Shown here: positions 10,805 to 22,445 of the stretch, in pieces
Position numbering within the stretch: position 1 is the first letter of the stretch
How the letters are laid out: each line of letters starts with the position of its first letter
Assembly: GCA_003833135.1 (NCBI GenBank)
Contig: QZLH01000853.1
Coordinates: forward strand, 1-46,185
Origin: Oehlia diaphana
Lineage: Eukaryota; Glomeromycota; Glomeromycetes; Glomerales; Glomeraceae
Reading direction: 5' to 3'
DNA: 46,185 nt
Program-made: the position numbers and the translations under genes
The notes under the pieces: model-generated
The model's database searches: none
What the model was told of the DNA's origin: nothing
The model's input: the letters and a program-made list of their open reading frames with translations, nothing else

Positions 10805-13684
10805 ATGGTATGATGAATTTTCTGTTAAAAGCTATAACTATTTAAGCGTTACTGATTTGTAAAATTTGCAATAGGTTAAATTCACAGTCGACCAGATTCG
10901 TGATCTTGTACGTATTAATAAATTTAACATGAAAGTTATTTATTAATTAATAAAAATTTTAATCGGTTAAATAACTTAGATGGATCGAACCACAAACGTG
11001 TGTAATATTTCTGTTATCGCACATTTTGATCATGGAAAGTCCACGCTTACTGATTCTTTAGTATCCAAGGCCGGTATTATGGCTCAGCAGAAAACTGGTA
11101 ATCGATATACAGATGAACGTCCTGATGAACAAGAATGTTGCATTACAATCAAATCTACAGCAATTTCAAATGTATTTTGAATTTCCAAAGAAGGATTTAG
11201 TAGATGTGAATGGAAAGACTGATGGTATACATCAATTATTAACAAAATATTTTATTTATAATAACCGCTTAACAATCGATTTGCATATTTTCGTTTTTAT
11301 TATTAATTAGGCGAAGGATTCTTAATTAATTTGATTGATTCTCCTGGACATGTAGACTTTTCATCTGAAGTTACAGCTGCTCTTCGAGTTACTGATGGTG
11401 CCTTAGTTGTCGTTGATTGTGTTGAGGGCGTATGCGTTCAGACAGAAACCGTCTTACGACAAGCTCTTACTGAACGAATAAAGCCTGTAGTAATTATTAA
11501 CAAAGTTGATCGCGCCTTATTGGAATTACAACTTACAAAAGAAGATTTGTACAAAGTATGTATAAAAGGATAAAAAATTAATTTCTTTTGATAGTACAAT
11601 ATTAAATATAAAAGTTATTATATTTCTAGTCTTTCCAACGTACAATTGAATCAGTAAATGTCGTTATTTCGACTTATTTTGATAAAGCTCTCGGTGAAAT
11701 TCAAGTTTACCCTGAGAATGGTACTGTTGCTTTTGGATCAGGTCTTCAAGGGTGGGGTTTTACTCTTCGTCAATTTGCTCAACGATATTCTAAAAAATTT
11801 GGCGTTGACAAAATAAAGTTGATGCAAAAGCTTTGGGGTGAAAACTATTTCAATTCTATAACCAAGAAATGGTCTAAACAACCGACTGCCGTGAATGACA
11901 AGGGTGATGTGACCGAACGCGCCTTTTGTATTTTTGTCTTGGATCCTATCTATAAATTATTTGATGCTATCATAAATTCTAAGAAAGAAGAACTTGAAAA
12001 AATTCTCGAAAAGTTGGAAATTACTTTAAAAAGTGATGAAAAAGATCTAGAAGGAAAAGAACTACTTAAACTCGTAATGAATAAATTCTTGCCTGCTTCC
12101 GATGCTTTACTGGAAATGATAATAATTCATCTACCATCGCCTGTATCTGCTCAAAAATATCGTGCTGAAATGTTGTACGAAGGTCCTGCTGATGATGAAT
12201 GTGCTATCGGTATACGTAACTGTTATCCTAAGGCGCCTCTTATGTTTTATGTGTCTAAAATGGTGATAAAGGCCGTTTCTACGCTTTTGGACGTGTATTT
12301 TCGGGTACTGTTAAATCTGGTCTTAAAGTTCGTATTCAAGGTCCTAACTATCAACCTGGTAAAAAGGACGATTTGTTTATCAAATTTATTCAACGCACAA
12401 TTCTTATGATGGCCCGTTTTGTTGAACCTATTGAAGAATGTCCTGCTGGTAACATTGCTTGTCTCGTTGGTATTGATCAATATCTACTTAAGTCTGGTAC
12501 TATTACTACTTCGGAAACTGCTCATAATTTGAGAATCATGAAATTCTCCGTATCACCTGTAGTCCAAGTAGCTGTTGAAGTAAAAAATCCAAATGATTTA
12601 TCCAAATTAGTTGAAGGATTAAAACGTTTGTCCAAATCAGATCCTTGTATTAAAGTTAGCATTTCAGAATCTGGTGAACATATTGTAGCTGGTACGGGAG
12701 AATTACATTTAGAAATTTGCATAAAAGATTTACAAGATGATTACGCTCAAGTTCCAATCAAAATTAGTGAACCTGTTGTATCTTATAGAGAAACTGTTCA
12801 AACTGAATCATCAATAATTGCTTTATCAAAATCGCTGAAAACGAAAAAATTTCATCCCGGGATGACGTCAAGTTACGTGCACGTGCCCTTGCTGATAATT
12901 ACGGCTGGGACGTTACCGATGCTCGTAAGATTTGGTGTTTTGGTCCTGATACTGTTGGACCAAACTTGTTGGTTGATGTAACCAAGGGAGTTCAATACCT
13001 TAATGAAATCAAGGATTCTTGTATTGCCGCTTTCCAATGGACTACAAAAGTAGGTGTATGCTCTGAAGAAAATATGCGATCTTGTCGCTTTAACATTCTT
13101 GATGTGGTTTTACACGCTGATGCTATTCATCGTGGTGGTGGACAAATAATTCCTACATGTCGTCGCGTTATACATGCTGCATCTTTAACAGCTACTCCCG
13201 GTCTCATGGAGCCTATTTTTCTCGTAGAAATACAATGTCCTGAAGTTGCCATGGGTGGCATATATGGTGTCTTAAATAGACGTCGTGGTCACGTTTTTGC
13301 AGAAGAACAACGTCCTGGTACTCCATTGTACACCGTTAAAGCTTATTTGCCTGTAAGTTATAGTCCAGTGGGTTTAATAATCTTATATTACTATTTCATA
13401 TATAAACTAATTTATTGATTTTTTCAGGTAAACTAATCCTTTGGTTTTACTGCCGATCTTCGTTCAAATACGGGAGGTCAAGCCTTTCCTCAATGTATGT
13501 TCTCTCATTGGCAAATTATGAATGGAACTCCATTAGAACCCGGTACAGTAGCAAATATAGTGAAAGGAATAAGGAAAAGAAAAGGTCTCTCAGAAGAAGT
13601 ATGTAATGTGATTTTCTCGTATATTGTAACTTAACCCATTTTAAATGAGATCCTAGTTTGGATAATTACCTTGATAAACTTTAA
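10805..13684 (+). pseudogene. EF2: Elongation factor 2 pseudogene, intron-retaining
   Basis: EF2 is the GTPase that moves tRNAs and mRNA through the ribosome. ATG at 10805-10807 is followed by exons 10875-10907, 10980-11224, 11311-11555, 11630-13352, 13428-13598 and a last exon ending NYLDKL-stop at 13684. P-loop (AHFDHGKST), DSPGH, NKVD and the diphthamide loop ([11 protein letters not shown]) are readable. It is broken: an extra A near 11169 shifts frame after STAIS; about 10 bases are missing near 12264; roughly 25 codons plus a frame change are lost near 12832; TAA replaces Glu at 13434-13436; and the last intron-exon join is out of frame. In switch I the usual ERGITIKST reads ECCITIKST. 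The kept introns mean a DNA-level duplicate, not a retrocopy. A working EF2 must lie elsewhere. Confidence 0.92.
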
Positions 13685-14806
13685 ACCTACGGAAAGAAAT
13701 TGTCTTAATAAATTTAATGTATATACGGTACATATACTCTCATACTTATTAGAAAGAAAAATTGATGAATCAATCCTTGAAATTTTAAATTTGATAGAAG
13801 TAGAAACTTTCATGATACAAAAAATATTTATACCTTGTTTTTTTCTTTTTTTTAATTTTCGAACTAATACTGTACATGCAACAGTATTTAGTTAATAATA
13901 ATCAATGAATTGTGTAACAAAAAGTAATTTAAATTTAAAAGCTAAGTTATAATAAATTTGGACTTTTTTAAAAATATGATGTGAGCAACATTAAAAAGAA
14001 TTATACAGTATTTTATTTATAATATACCCCTCAGTGTTCATTCGTCTTATTCTCAACAGCATACCAGTTGGAAGCAATTGCCTCATTGTTTGATTATTTG
14101 ATATTATCAATAATAAATATTATTTCTTTTCATTTTTAAACGAAGAAAATGCAATAATATTAACGTCATAATATTTTTATGTAACCAAAATATAATGCAA
14201 ATCACTAAAATATGCTATTTTGGTGATCAAATCCCATAAATCATCAATTTCCTTTAATAACCTAACATATCAGGAAAAGTAGAATCCCTCGTGAACAAAT
14301 ACCAAAGAGAACAATTAGTTCGGAGTCGAATATTTATTATTTAATATCGGTTCACGCGTTCCCGTTCTCGAGAATTATTTTGGTTTTTAGTTCTTATTCA
14401 CGTAGAGGTTTTAGAATTTATTTATTTCTACGAAATGAAGACCAAACATTTAAAAAAATAGAATTTTTTTGGCATGATGATCCTTAATGATTTTTGTGAA
14501 ACATTTCACAAAAAAAAGGGTTTTATGAACATAATTTTTCCGAAAAAATTTCTCAAAAAAAATTTTGCTTATTTTCTTAATTCAAAAGTTACTTATTAAT
14601 TTTTATTAAAGCATTTATTAATTTTTATAAAATTTAAATAATTTCAATTTGTACTTTAACGTTAAAGAAATAAAAAATAAAGAAAATAATAAATAAAAAA
14701 AAAAAAACTATTGTCCAAAACAAGTAATATAAAAATTTTATTAAATTTATCCTCTTTTTTTTTACGTGATTTTAACGAAATTTATTGTTATATATATATC
14801 ATAGTA
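13685..14806. other. Intergenic between EF2 pseudogene and eIF2D
   Basis: AT-rich, no gene. Poly-A/T runs at 14505-14570 and 14690-14706. The last part is the presumed promoter and leader of eIF2D; no TATA box stands out. Confidence 0.45.
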
Positions 14807-17345
14807 ATGTTTAGAAAACCTCCATCAAACATCAAAAGTTATTCACCTTTACGTAGTTCAGATCGTAGAAGATTTAAGGATGAAATATTAAAAAAATTCC
14901 CATTATTAGAATCTTCAATTAATAATTTGATCGAATCTTCAACGGATGCTACAGATTCAAAATCAGAATCTCCGTTTAATATTATAGTACCTGAAAATAC
15001 TCAATTAGCAAAATTTAATTCAAATTTAGGCGTACATGGAGTAATTTATACGACCAAAGAAAAACACCCTCTTTGGTTTAAAAAGGATAAAGATAAAAAT
15101 GAAATTTTGGTTCCAAGCGGTAATTATATTATAATAATATATACATATGTTTTTTTATTTTTGAATCAAACAAAATTAAATATTAATATTCGATTATTAT
15201 TATTTTTTATTTATAGTTTATATGTTGTGGAAATTTCCTGATATGTTGCCACAAATACCAACATTTGATATGGTGATTTCCAAATTAACTGGCGGGGCTA
15301 ATCTTATGATTCCAGGTATCGCATTCCCTTCTGAAGGTTTACCTGAAGTAAATGAAGGGGAACTTGTATCTGTTGTGGTTAGAGGTTCAAAGCAAGTATC
15401 GTTAAATCAATAATAGATTATTATTATTATTTTTTGATTAAATTTAATACTTTCTAATTTTTATATATTTTTAGCATACCAATGGCAGTAGGAACAATGA
15501 ATATATCAACAAAATTGCTTGAACCAGGGAGTACTCGTAAAGGAATTGCAGTTAATATAATTCATATATTTGGTGATTGTTTATGGAGTATGGGCGATCA
15601 ATCTAGTCCACCGGAATTATCTGATGCCAAAACTTTTCAAGAAAATGTTGAAACTGAATCATCTGAATCAAAAGTTGCTGATATAAATGAAGAAATAGAC
15701 GAAAATGTTGAAGTTGAAAATTTAGAAAATGAATTTGAAACCAAATTAACAGTTTCAGGTAGAAAGAATATATATACATATATATTTTTTGAAGTAAATC
15801 TAATTATTTTATATTATTTTTATTTTCTTTTATTAATGTAGAAGTCGATAAGTTATTACAAGATTCATTTTATCAAGCATTAATAGAAAAATTGACACCC
15901 GCTACTCCATTACCAATGTCAACTTCACAATTTTATTCTGCTTACCTTTTACCATGTCGTCCTATTGGTACCGAAAATGAAGTTGATGTTAAAAAGTCAA
16001 GTTATAAAAAGGTACAATAACAGTTTATACGAAGTTGAATTGATTTCCATATTTCATATTTTAAAAGTGTTCTTTTGGTAGGTCGCAAAATTCTTGAGCG
16101 CTATGGAAAAAAAGGGAATTATAAAGATGAAAGGAGATTCCACTCTTATTCATGTTGACTGGAACCACGAAAGGTAAAAATTTGCCAGCACCGAATATGA
16201 AAAAAAAATTCTTAAAAAATTGTATATTATACTAACTCATTTATCATAATGACGCAATCTTAGCTTAGCTGGATTTCGACCTCATAAAACTATTAAGACA
16301 GCCACTTCGTCTACTGCACTTAATGAAGGACATCCGACAATTGAGATTAAACAAGTGTTTAAACCAAAAGGTCCTATTGTAGATTTTTTTAAAGCTCAAG
16401 GTGAAAAGTAAGTTAAATTTTTTGATTTGGTTAAAGTTATAAATCAAACATTAATACAATTTTTTTTTTTACTTTGTATAAGTGTTGAATCACATACTGT
16501 TTATGAACCCGAACAAATTAAATCGATTGTTTTGAATTATCTTAAATCTCATAATTTGTCTGATAAACAAAATCCAAAGTTCGTAATGATTTAAGAAATT
16601 AATTCGTGATTTTTATTTTTTTGGGGTAAACCACCTTATTAAATTCAAAAATTATTTCTTTTAGGTTTGTTATTCCTGATGAACCAATTCGAGAAATTTT
16701 AGCAAATAAATCAGGAGGAAGGGTTCCTGATAAATGGATAAGAAGTGATTTAGTGAAAGAAATACAATCAAAAATGGAGGATCATCATTATGTTATATTA
16801 CCTGGTCATGATCCTGAATTGAGGTATCTATTTTTATATTATGTTCAATTATCTTAATATCTTGAAAAATTGTATTTTATTAAGGGACTTATAATAAAAC
16901 AAAATAATAGGAAAGGATTACCAAAAAATATCCAAATATCCGAGTCTACGCGTACAGGAAATAAAGTTGTTACTACTATTCGTGGATTAGAAAGTTATGG
17001 AATGAATCCTAATGATCTTATCGAACCACTTCAAAAATTATGTGCATCGAGTGTTTCAGGTAATTATATTTATCTATTTTATTTATACAATTTTTTATAA
17101 ATACAATCAATGTCTATAAATTTTAGAAACCTAATTTTATAATCAAAATGTTTAATATATATATACATTATACAATTTTTTTTATAGTCAATCCAACACT
17201 ACAATCTTCTCCCAAAAAACCTTTGATGGAAATTATGGTACAAGGACCACAAATTAAGCTTGTCAAAAAATATTTAATGGATACAAAAGGATTTCCAGAA
17301 AAATATATTGAAACTACGAACGTTAAAAAAAAAGGAAAGAGATGA
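14807..17345 (+). CDS. eIF2D: eIF2D / ligatin (Tma64-like) translation factor
   Basis: Non-canonical initiation and 40S-recycling factor. Ten exons (14807-15119, 15217-15400, 15475-15758, 15842-16011, 16082-16173, 16264-16407, 16483-16578, 16665-16823, 16911-17059, 17188-17345) give 582 aa, close to the family length. The N-terminus MFRKPP...SDRRRFKDEILKKFP and the PUA part with LWKFPDMLPQIPTFD...LTGGANLMIPG are diagnostic. A Glu/Asp-rich linker (exon 3) leads to the winged-helix/SWIB-like part with VDVKKSSYKKVAKFL. The C-terminal SUI1 (eIF1-like) domain has TTIRGLESYGMNP and MVQGPQIKLVKKYLM, ending in a basic KKKGKR tail. Two joins look frameshifted if the nearest sites are used, but donor GTTAAA at 15401 and acceptor AATAG before 16911 restore frame and conserved residues. 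ATG 14807 is preferred to the upstream 14711 start because family homology begins there. Confidence 0.92.
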
Positions 17346-18080
17346 TGATTATCGAGTCAAATTTATTATTACGTGACTTATTGACAATTAAATATGGATC
17401 TAAAAAACATTATATTCAAACTCATTTAATTTTTATACCTTTCATTAATTTATTACACTAATATATTATATACGTATCCTTTTATTGAATATTGACTATA
17501 ACATTATAACGAGTATTATTATTCTTTTACAATTGTTATTCAAATAATTTAGTATTGGAATATAATTTAATCAATAAGTGAAAATTTGTGTAATAGAATC
17601 TGATGCAAAAGGTAGTTGCGCTTCAGTTTATATTTAATATGTTTATAATGTTGAAAATATTGAAAAAAAAAATCAAATTCAATAATCTAATTAAAATTCT
17701 TTATTAAAAAGTCACGGAAATCTTTACATAATAATGAATTAATTTATTGTATGAATTGCGTTATGCGATTTGGATTTATGATTCGCTAATATCAGTATTG
17801 CACTTTTTTTAAATAAATACAGGATTTTATAATTATGAATTGGTAATTTTATAAATTTATGATAAATTGTTAATGAGAAATCAACCAATCAAACCCAAAT
17901 TTTTTATTTGAAATTTTTGACAAAGTAGGGAAAGCTGAACGATAATACATATTGTATCGCATCAATGTCAATATTCCGATTATTACAAAACTGCATTGAA
18001 TTTCAGTGATATTTAAATTCTTTACGTATTAAATGTTATAAATCTCATTAAACTTATTGTGCTCGAATTTTTAATTGTTC
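17346..18080. other. Intergenic, no gene seen
   Basis: AT-rich 3' flank of eIF2D. No coding potential, repeat or RNA gene recognised. Confidence 0.45.
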
Positions 18081-18560
18081 AAATTAATTAGTGTGGAATC
18101 ATCGGAAACCAGGGAAATAAGAATAAAGAACTATGAGTAGCAGTGTGGTAAATAGAGTACTTGTTACAGGCAGAATTCTGTTCAACAGAGGAATAGGCCA
18201 TTCACCTTCGATAATATGGTTAGGGTGCTGGAATAAGGCATTGCCAAAGATGGCTGAGCCAGGTCCTACTACTACTTATTGCCCTCTATTGCCTCTCGGT
18301 GATATGGGAAAGTACACCGCTAATTCTTTCCTTAAAGTAAAAGGAGACACAGGCCCAATACTAGGTCACCTGAAATATGGGAAACAAAAAGATCCAAAAC
18401 GCTGCGGGTGAATTGCACACCATTGAAAAAGACATGGAGGAAATGACGAACTGATAAACACACCCTCTATTGATTGAAGGAACAAATTCAAGACAAATCC
18501 AAGGAAAATAAGAGATAGGGAGTCGCCAGCTATAAGCAACCTTCGCAATACTAGCAACTA
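18081..18560. other. Patch of higher GC, possibly transferred organellar DNA
   Basis: Roughly 45% GC by eye against about 25% around it, with sharp edges. It has overlapping ORFs on both strands (18133-18411 plus, 92 codons; 18366-18557 minus, 63 codons), neither matching a family I recognise. The plus ORF contains an odd GPTTTYCPLLPLGDMG stretch. One explanation is an inserted mitochondrial or mitochondrial-plasmid piece; another is a relic of a mobile element with its own base composition. Neither can be proved from the sequence. Confidence 0.4.
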
Positions 18561-19441
18561 TCCAAAAAGAATATCCGAAGTAAAGAAAAGAAATTTATAG
18601 AAAAATATTGTTTGTATAAAATACCAAAATAATTCATGTTATTATTAATAATTACAAGATTATTGAAATTTCATGATAAAATAATATATTTTTACAAGGA
18701 GCATATGGAATATATGGCGAAAGATTTAAGGATAACTTCATTAAAGACATATGTTGCATTAAGTTGTGATTGTTGTATAAATTCATCACTACATTTTAAA
18801 AGTTCAAATATTAATTATGCTGCGAAAGGCAAAATTTATTCATTAAAGGCCCAAAGGACGTATTTTATATATGATATTGAAAATCACAAGTGGAAGAAAT
18901 ATTATATAATCCTTTCGATATAAGTACAGATTTTAAATAAAGTATTAAAATTTATTTTGTTTTGATATTCAAATTATTACTTATTTCTAATAACATTTTA
19001 TCCTTTTTTTATTATTTTTATAGATAATACAATTCTGTTCAAGTTCATTTTTTTAATGTTACTAAATACTAGGGAACGGTAACCGTTGGGAGTCCAGAGC
19101 GAAAAGAAGTATAGTTTTCTGATTATTAAAAATAAATGGTATATCAAATAAACAATTGTCGTTCTATTTTTATTACATGCATAAACAGAGTAACGTGTAA
19201 CCGAAAGAACCAATACGAATGGATGGCCATCGACGAGCGGGCGGACAACGGGACATTTGTGAAACCGAAACGAATAGTATATAGTCCTTCGCTTAGCTCC
19301 GGACTAATTATGGAATAACAAAATTCAGATACCAAAATATTATCGTATATGATTTAACTAGGGTTCGAACCAAGCTGAGTTCGGTTCAGTTCATGCCTTG
19401 AACGAACTAAACTATGGTTACAATGATATGAATATATTCAT
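18561..19441. other. Intergenic with weak ORFs
   Basis: A 95-codon plus ORF at 18636-18923 is Lys/Ile/Tyr-rich and unrecognised. A GC-richer stretch at 19195-19315 reads EWMAIDERADNGTFVKPKR on the plus strand, vaguely like the start of a Copia-type reverse transcriptase, but too short to call. 19350-19410 holds an imperfect inverted GTTCGGTTCAGTTC / GAACGAACTAAAC pair. Confidence 0.35.
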
Positions 19442-19624
19442 TAGAAAGTTCTTATAAATACATGCTTTTTTCCTTGTTGCAAGGAGCTCATTATTTCCAT
19501 GAAATTGAAAATTAACTGACTTATTATAACAATCATCAGGAATTTCAAATTGCCAAATTTTCAATTGAACAGATTCAATGCTCGCAAAAGCATTATGTTT
19601 CTCTCTTTGAATCAAACAATTAAG
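19442..19624 (-). pseudogene. Crinkler (CRN) N-terminal domain fragment
   Basis: The minus strand reads LIQREKHNAFASIESVQLK followed by IWQFEIPDD and, further on, NNELLATRK. This matches the recurring pattern of the CRN-type N-terminal domain of glomeromycotan proteins: a Lys-rich segment, AFA.ID..QLKIW, then IPDD and DELLATRK. Full members start with an ITL.CLVLG-type strand and carry a variable C-terminal effector domain; neither is present here. The reading frame runs on for only about 10 residues past the domain. It is therefore an isolated, probably dead fragment. CRN proteins are secreted or nuclear effectors in oomycetes; their role in these fungi is unsettled. Confidence 0.65.
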
Positions 19625-19672
19625 CTTATGGTTTGTTCTTAATAATATTAATAACAGAGGTATTATGAACAT

Positions 19673-20430
19673 TTCCTTGGACTATGCAAAAGAGAGTAAT
19701 AGTAAATCAGCTCTTTTTTGATTATGTATTGATTCTCCTTTTCTTCTAGTTTTTTGCTTTATAGAATTCTTCTATAATGATAGGTAAAACTTAACAAATT
19801 ATAAAATCATCATACGAATTTTATAGTTTATTACTAACCTTATTTAGTTCTGTAATCATTTCTTTTCAGTAAACTTCTGATGTTTTTGCATGTTTGTTCT
19901 TTATTTACCTATTACAAGAAAGATTATTAGATGTGCGCACTTTTTATTTAATGATAAAAGAATGTACCATATATCGCGGGCTACAGTACCCCGGGTATCT
20001 TGCATATTTCAGAGGTTTGGCCCTGTACTCCCCTATTACGCGAATTTTTGCTATTAATAGAGGTATTTAAAAATTGGCCAAAACTAATAATAAATAAGAG
20101 ATTTTCTAATGTTGACTTATTATGAACAATGCAAATTAAAAATTAGCTGGAATTATGCAATATTTAAATAAACACTCTTCCAACTATTAAATTATATTAT
20201 AAGATTCTCTATTCCAATTACTATGTTATATTACTGTTTTTTCTTTTTGAATGACTATTATTATATTTTACCAATGCTATACAAATAATTAGTACAAATT
20301 CAAAACTAAATTAAACAGTATCTATCTCAGGGTAAATGTGCACTTTATATGAACAAGTACAAACAAAAATATAGAAAAAAATATAAATAAATAATAAAAT
20401 TTAACATATAAAGATAATTATATTTTTCTT
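19673..20430. other. Intergenic, no gene seen
   Basis: AT-rich. A small GC-rich island at 19975-20040 (CGCGGGCTACAGTACCCCGG) is not a tRNA and encodes nothing recognisable. Confidence 0.4.
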
Positions 20431-21813
20431 TTAATCCCATTCAAAATCTTCATTAAAAATGTTGTAGGCAAAACTTTTAACTATTCCTTCTTCCTTATAT
20501 TTTTCTATTAAATTTTTATGTTCTAAATCAAATTGAAGAATCTGTATAAAATGTAATAACATTGGATGTCTATCTTTCCAATTATCAAAAAATAATTTTA
20601 AGAATCTATTTCAACTTTGGTACAATAAAATCAAAATTTAAACTTAAATAAACTACTTGGTGATGATTTTGCCAATATTTCAAATAAATTACCCCAATAA
20701 ATAGCATCAATTTTAAGAATATATAATCCTTCTAAATATTGACAATTAATTAATAATTTTTCTAATTCTAATATGTTTGTACTCATAAGTGATAACTTAA
20801 GATATTTAAGATTTGGACATTTTTTACAAATAGCTTGAATAGCTTGAATAATTATTCTATTATTCAAAGTACTATCACCTCCATTATTAATATTAAATTC
20901 TGTGAGATACCCACTTGTATTTTCAATCAATCCTGCTAAAGGTTTAACTGAAACCCTTCTAGCTCTTAAAATTTGTAAAAAAGGTGTAGAAAAATTTTCT
21001 AGACGATGCCATTTTTCATTGTAAAAATCACTAGCCAATTCTAAACTTTTTAAATTAATAAGGTATGATAAAATTTGTGTGGTAGGTTGTTTAGTTATCT
21101 TAAAGTGTTGTATGGTATTTGCATGTTTAATCAATGAATTTTCAAGAACTTCACAAAATAATATATCATGTGCACTTTCATCATAACTAGTTAAGAAACT
21201 AACACTAACTAGTTTTTTGGAAGATCTAGCAATTTCATGATTGTTATTTTTCACATTTATAACAAGTTCCAATTCTTTAATTGATTGGCACATGTCTGTT
21301 AATCCAGTTAAAACACTATCACTTGTTTTCGTATTACAGCTGAGAAATTCAATTTCAGAGAAGCAACGCTTAGCTTCGGGAATAAGATGTATTTGACAAT
21401 TGGGTATATAAATATGTGTAATATTTGTATTTTCATCATTAACAAAAAGACGAATAATTTCATTCATAAAAAATCTATTTCATAAATTTTAGCTCCAGCC
21501 ATTGAGATTGTATGTTCAATTGCGATTAAATCTAGGTGCTTACAAAAACTAATATAATTAAGTAAAAGTTTTTTGTTTAAAATGATTGAAAAATCAAAAC
21601 CTAGCATAACTAATTTATTTCTTGTTTCATTCGGTAAATGTAAAATGATATTTCTAATAGTAACTTCTCTTCGTGATAAAAATTAGTGTATTTCCAAGGA
21701 AATAATTATCTCATACCAAGATTTATTAACCAAAAGATAAGTATAAAGAGACTTTTCAATTTTATTCAACTCTTTGAGTATCAAATAAAGAACATCCCGT
21801 TTAATTTGGACAT
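20431..21813 (-). pseudogene. F-box / leucine-rich-repeat protein, broken
   Basis: The intact form would be a substrate-recognition subunit of an SCF ubiquitin ligase. Start Met at 21813; the F-box reads RDVLYLILKELNKIEKSLYT then LLVNKSWYEII. The LRR part (20634-21467, about 278 codons) has repeated leucine strands such as CPNLKYLKLSL and LINLKSLELAS. Lesions: one base missing near 21795 shifts the frame after MSKLN; TAA at 21683-21685; a shift/TGA at about 21464-21470; TGA at 20631-20633; a one-base loss giving TAA at 20598-20600. Beyond these the C-terminus is readable to FAYNIFNEDFEWD-stop at 20431. Five lesions in one single-exon gene argue for a true pseudogene rather than read errors. 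These genes form a very large family in Rhizophagus, where dead copies are unsurprising. Confidence 0.85.
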
Positions 21814-22445
21814 TATTTATTATTATTTAATTATGAGCGAACTGGACTCTTTGTAATTTTTCTGTCGCCTTAATAAAATCTTGGTATACTGTACGTAATA
21901 ATCAAAATTTAGCTGAAGGCGCAGTAAATTTGCCACACCTGATAGGATCCAAGTCACACGAGACTAATAACTTTCCAATCACAGAAATATTGCTCGGCTA
22001 GTTAATAAGCGAAAATTTAGCTGGTGTTAAGGTTTCAAAGTTTCAGAAGGACCCCGAGCAATGCATAAAAGAGTGTTTGCGTAGAACGAACCAAATAGCG
22101 TGGTGATCCTTCCTTTCAAGTTTAATAATTCCAGTCGGCATGTTATTAGTGGCGCGTAGAGCTAAGTGCCGATCTCTTGTTATCTATTTATATATTGCTC
22201 GGGTCCTGTTTCGGGGCATCTGTTTTGGCTTTTACTTTCTAAAAAATGGTTTTGTAGCCCACTTCCACACGCCCGCAATGCTAAGGATTATTCTAAACCA
22301 ATGATTGTAGTATACATGCTCAAAATATTTATTATTTATGCATTTGCGTGCATGATTCGGCTTTATGCGTGATGATCATTTCTAATTTTTTTTCGTTAAA
22401 TCATTTAGAATAGCTGCCTTTTTTTTTAAAAAAAAAAATTATCAA
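21814..22445. other. 5' flank shared by the F-box pseudogene and the channel gene
   Basis: The two genes are divergent. The middle (21910-22300) is richer in GC than its surroundings, with no recognisable product; GCGAAAATTTAGCTG and AAAATTTAGCTGAAGGCG words suggest a short imperfect duplication. A poly-T/poly-A tract (22419-22438) directly precedes the channel ATG. Confidence 0.4.

Noticed and set aside
12247..12722. Minus-strand ORFs of 77 and 66 codons
   Set aside because: They are antisense shadows of the EF2 pseudogene.
15396..16910. Two apparent frameshifts in eIF2D
   Set aside because: They arise only if the nearest splice sites are used. Donor GTTAAA at 15401 and the acceptor before 16911 keep frame, give conserved residues and make the exon total divisible by three (1749).
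19355..19385. tRNA-like GGGTTCGAACC
   Set aside because: No matching acceptor, D-arm or anticodon arm on either strand; it belongs to a GTTCGGTTCAGTTC inverted word pair.
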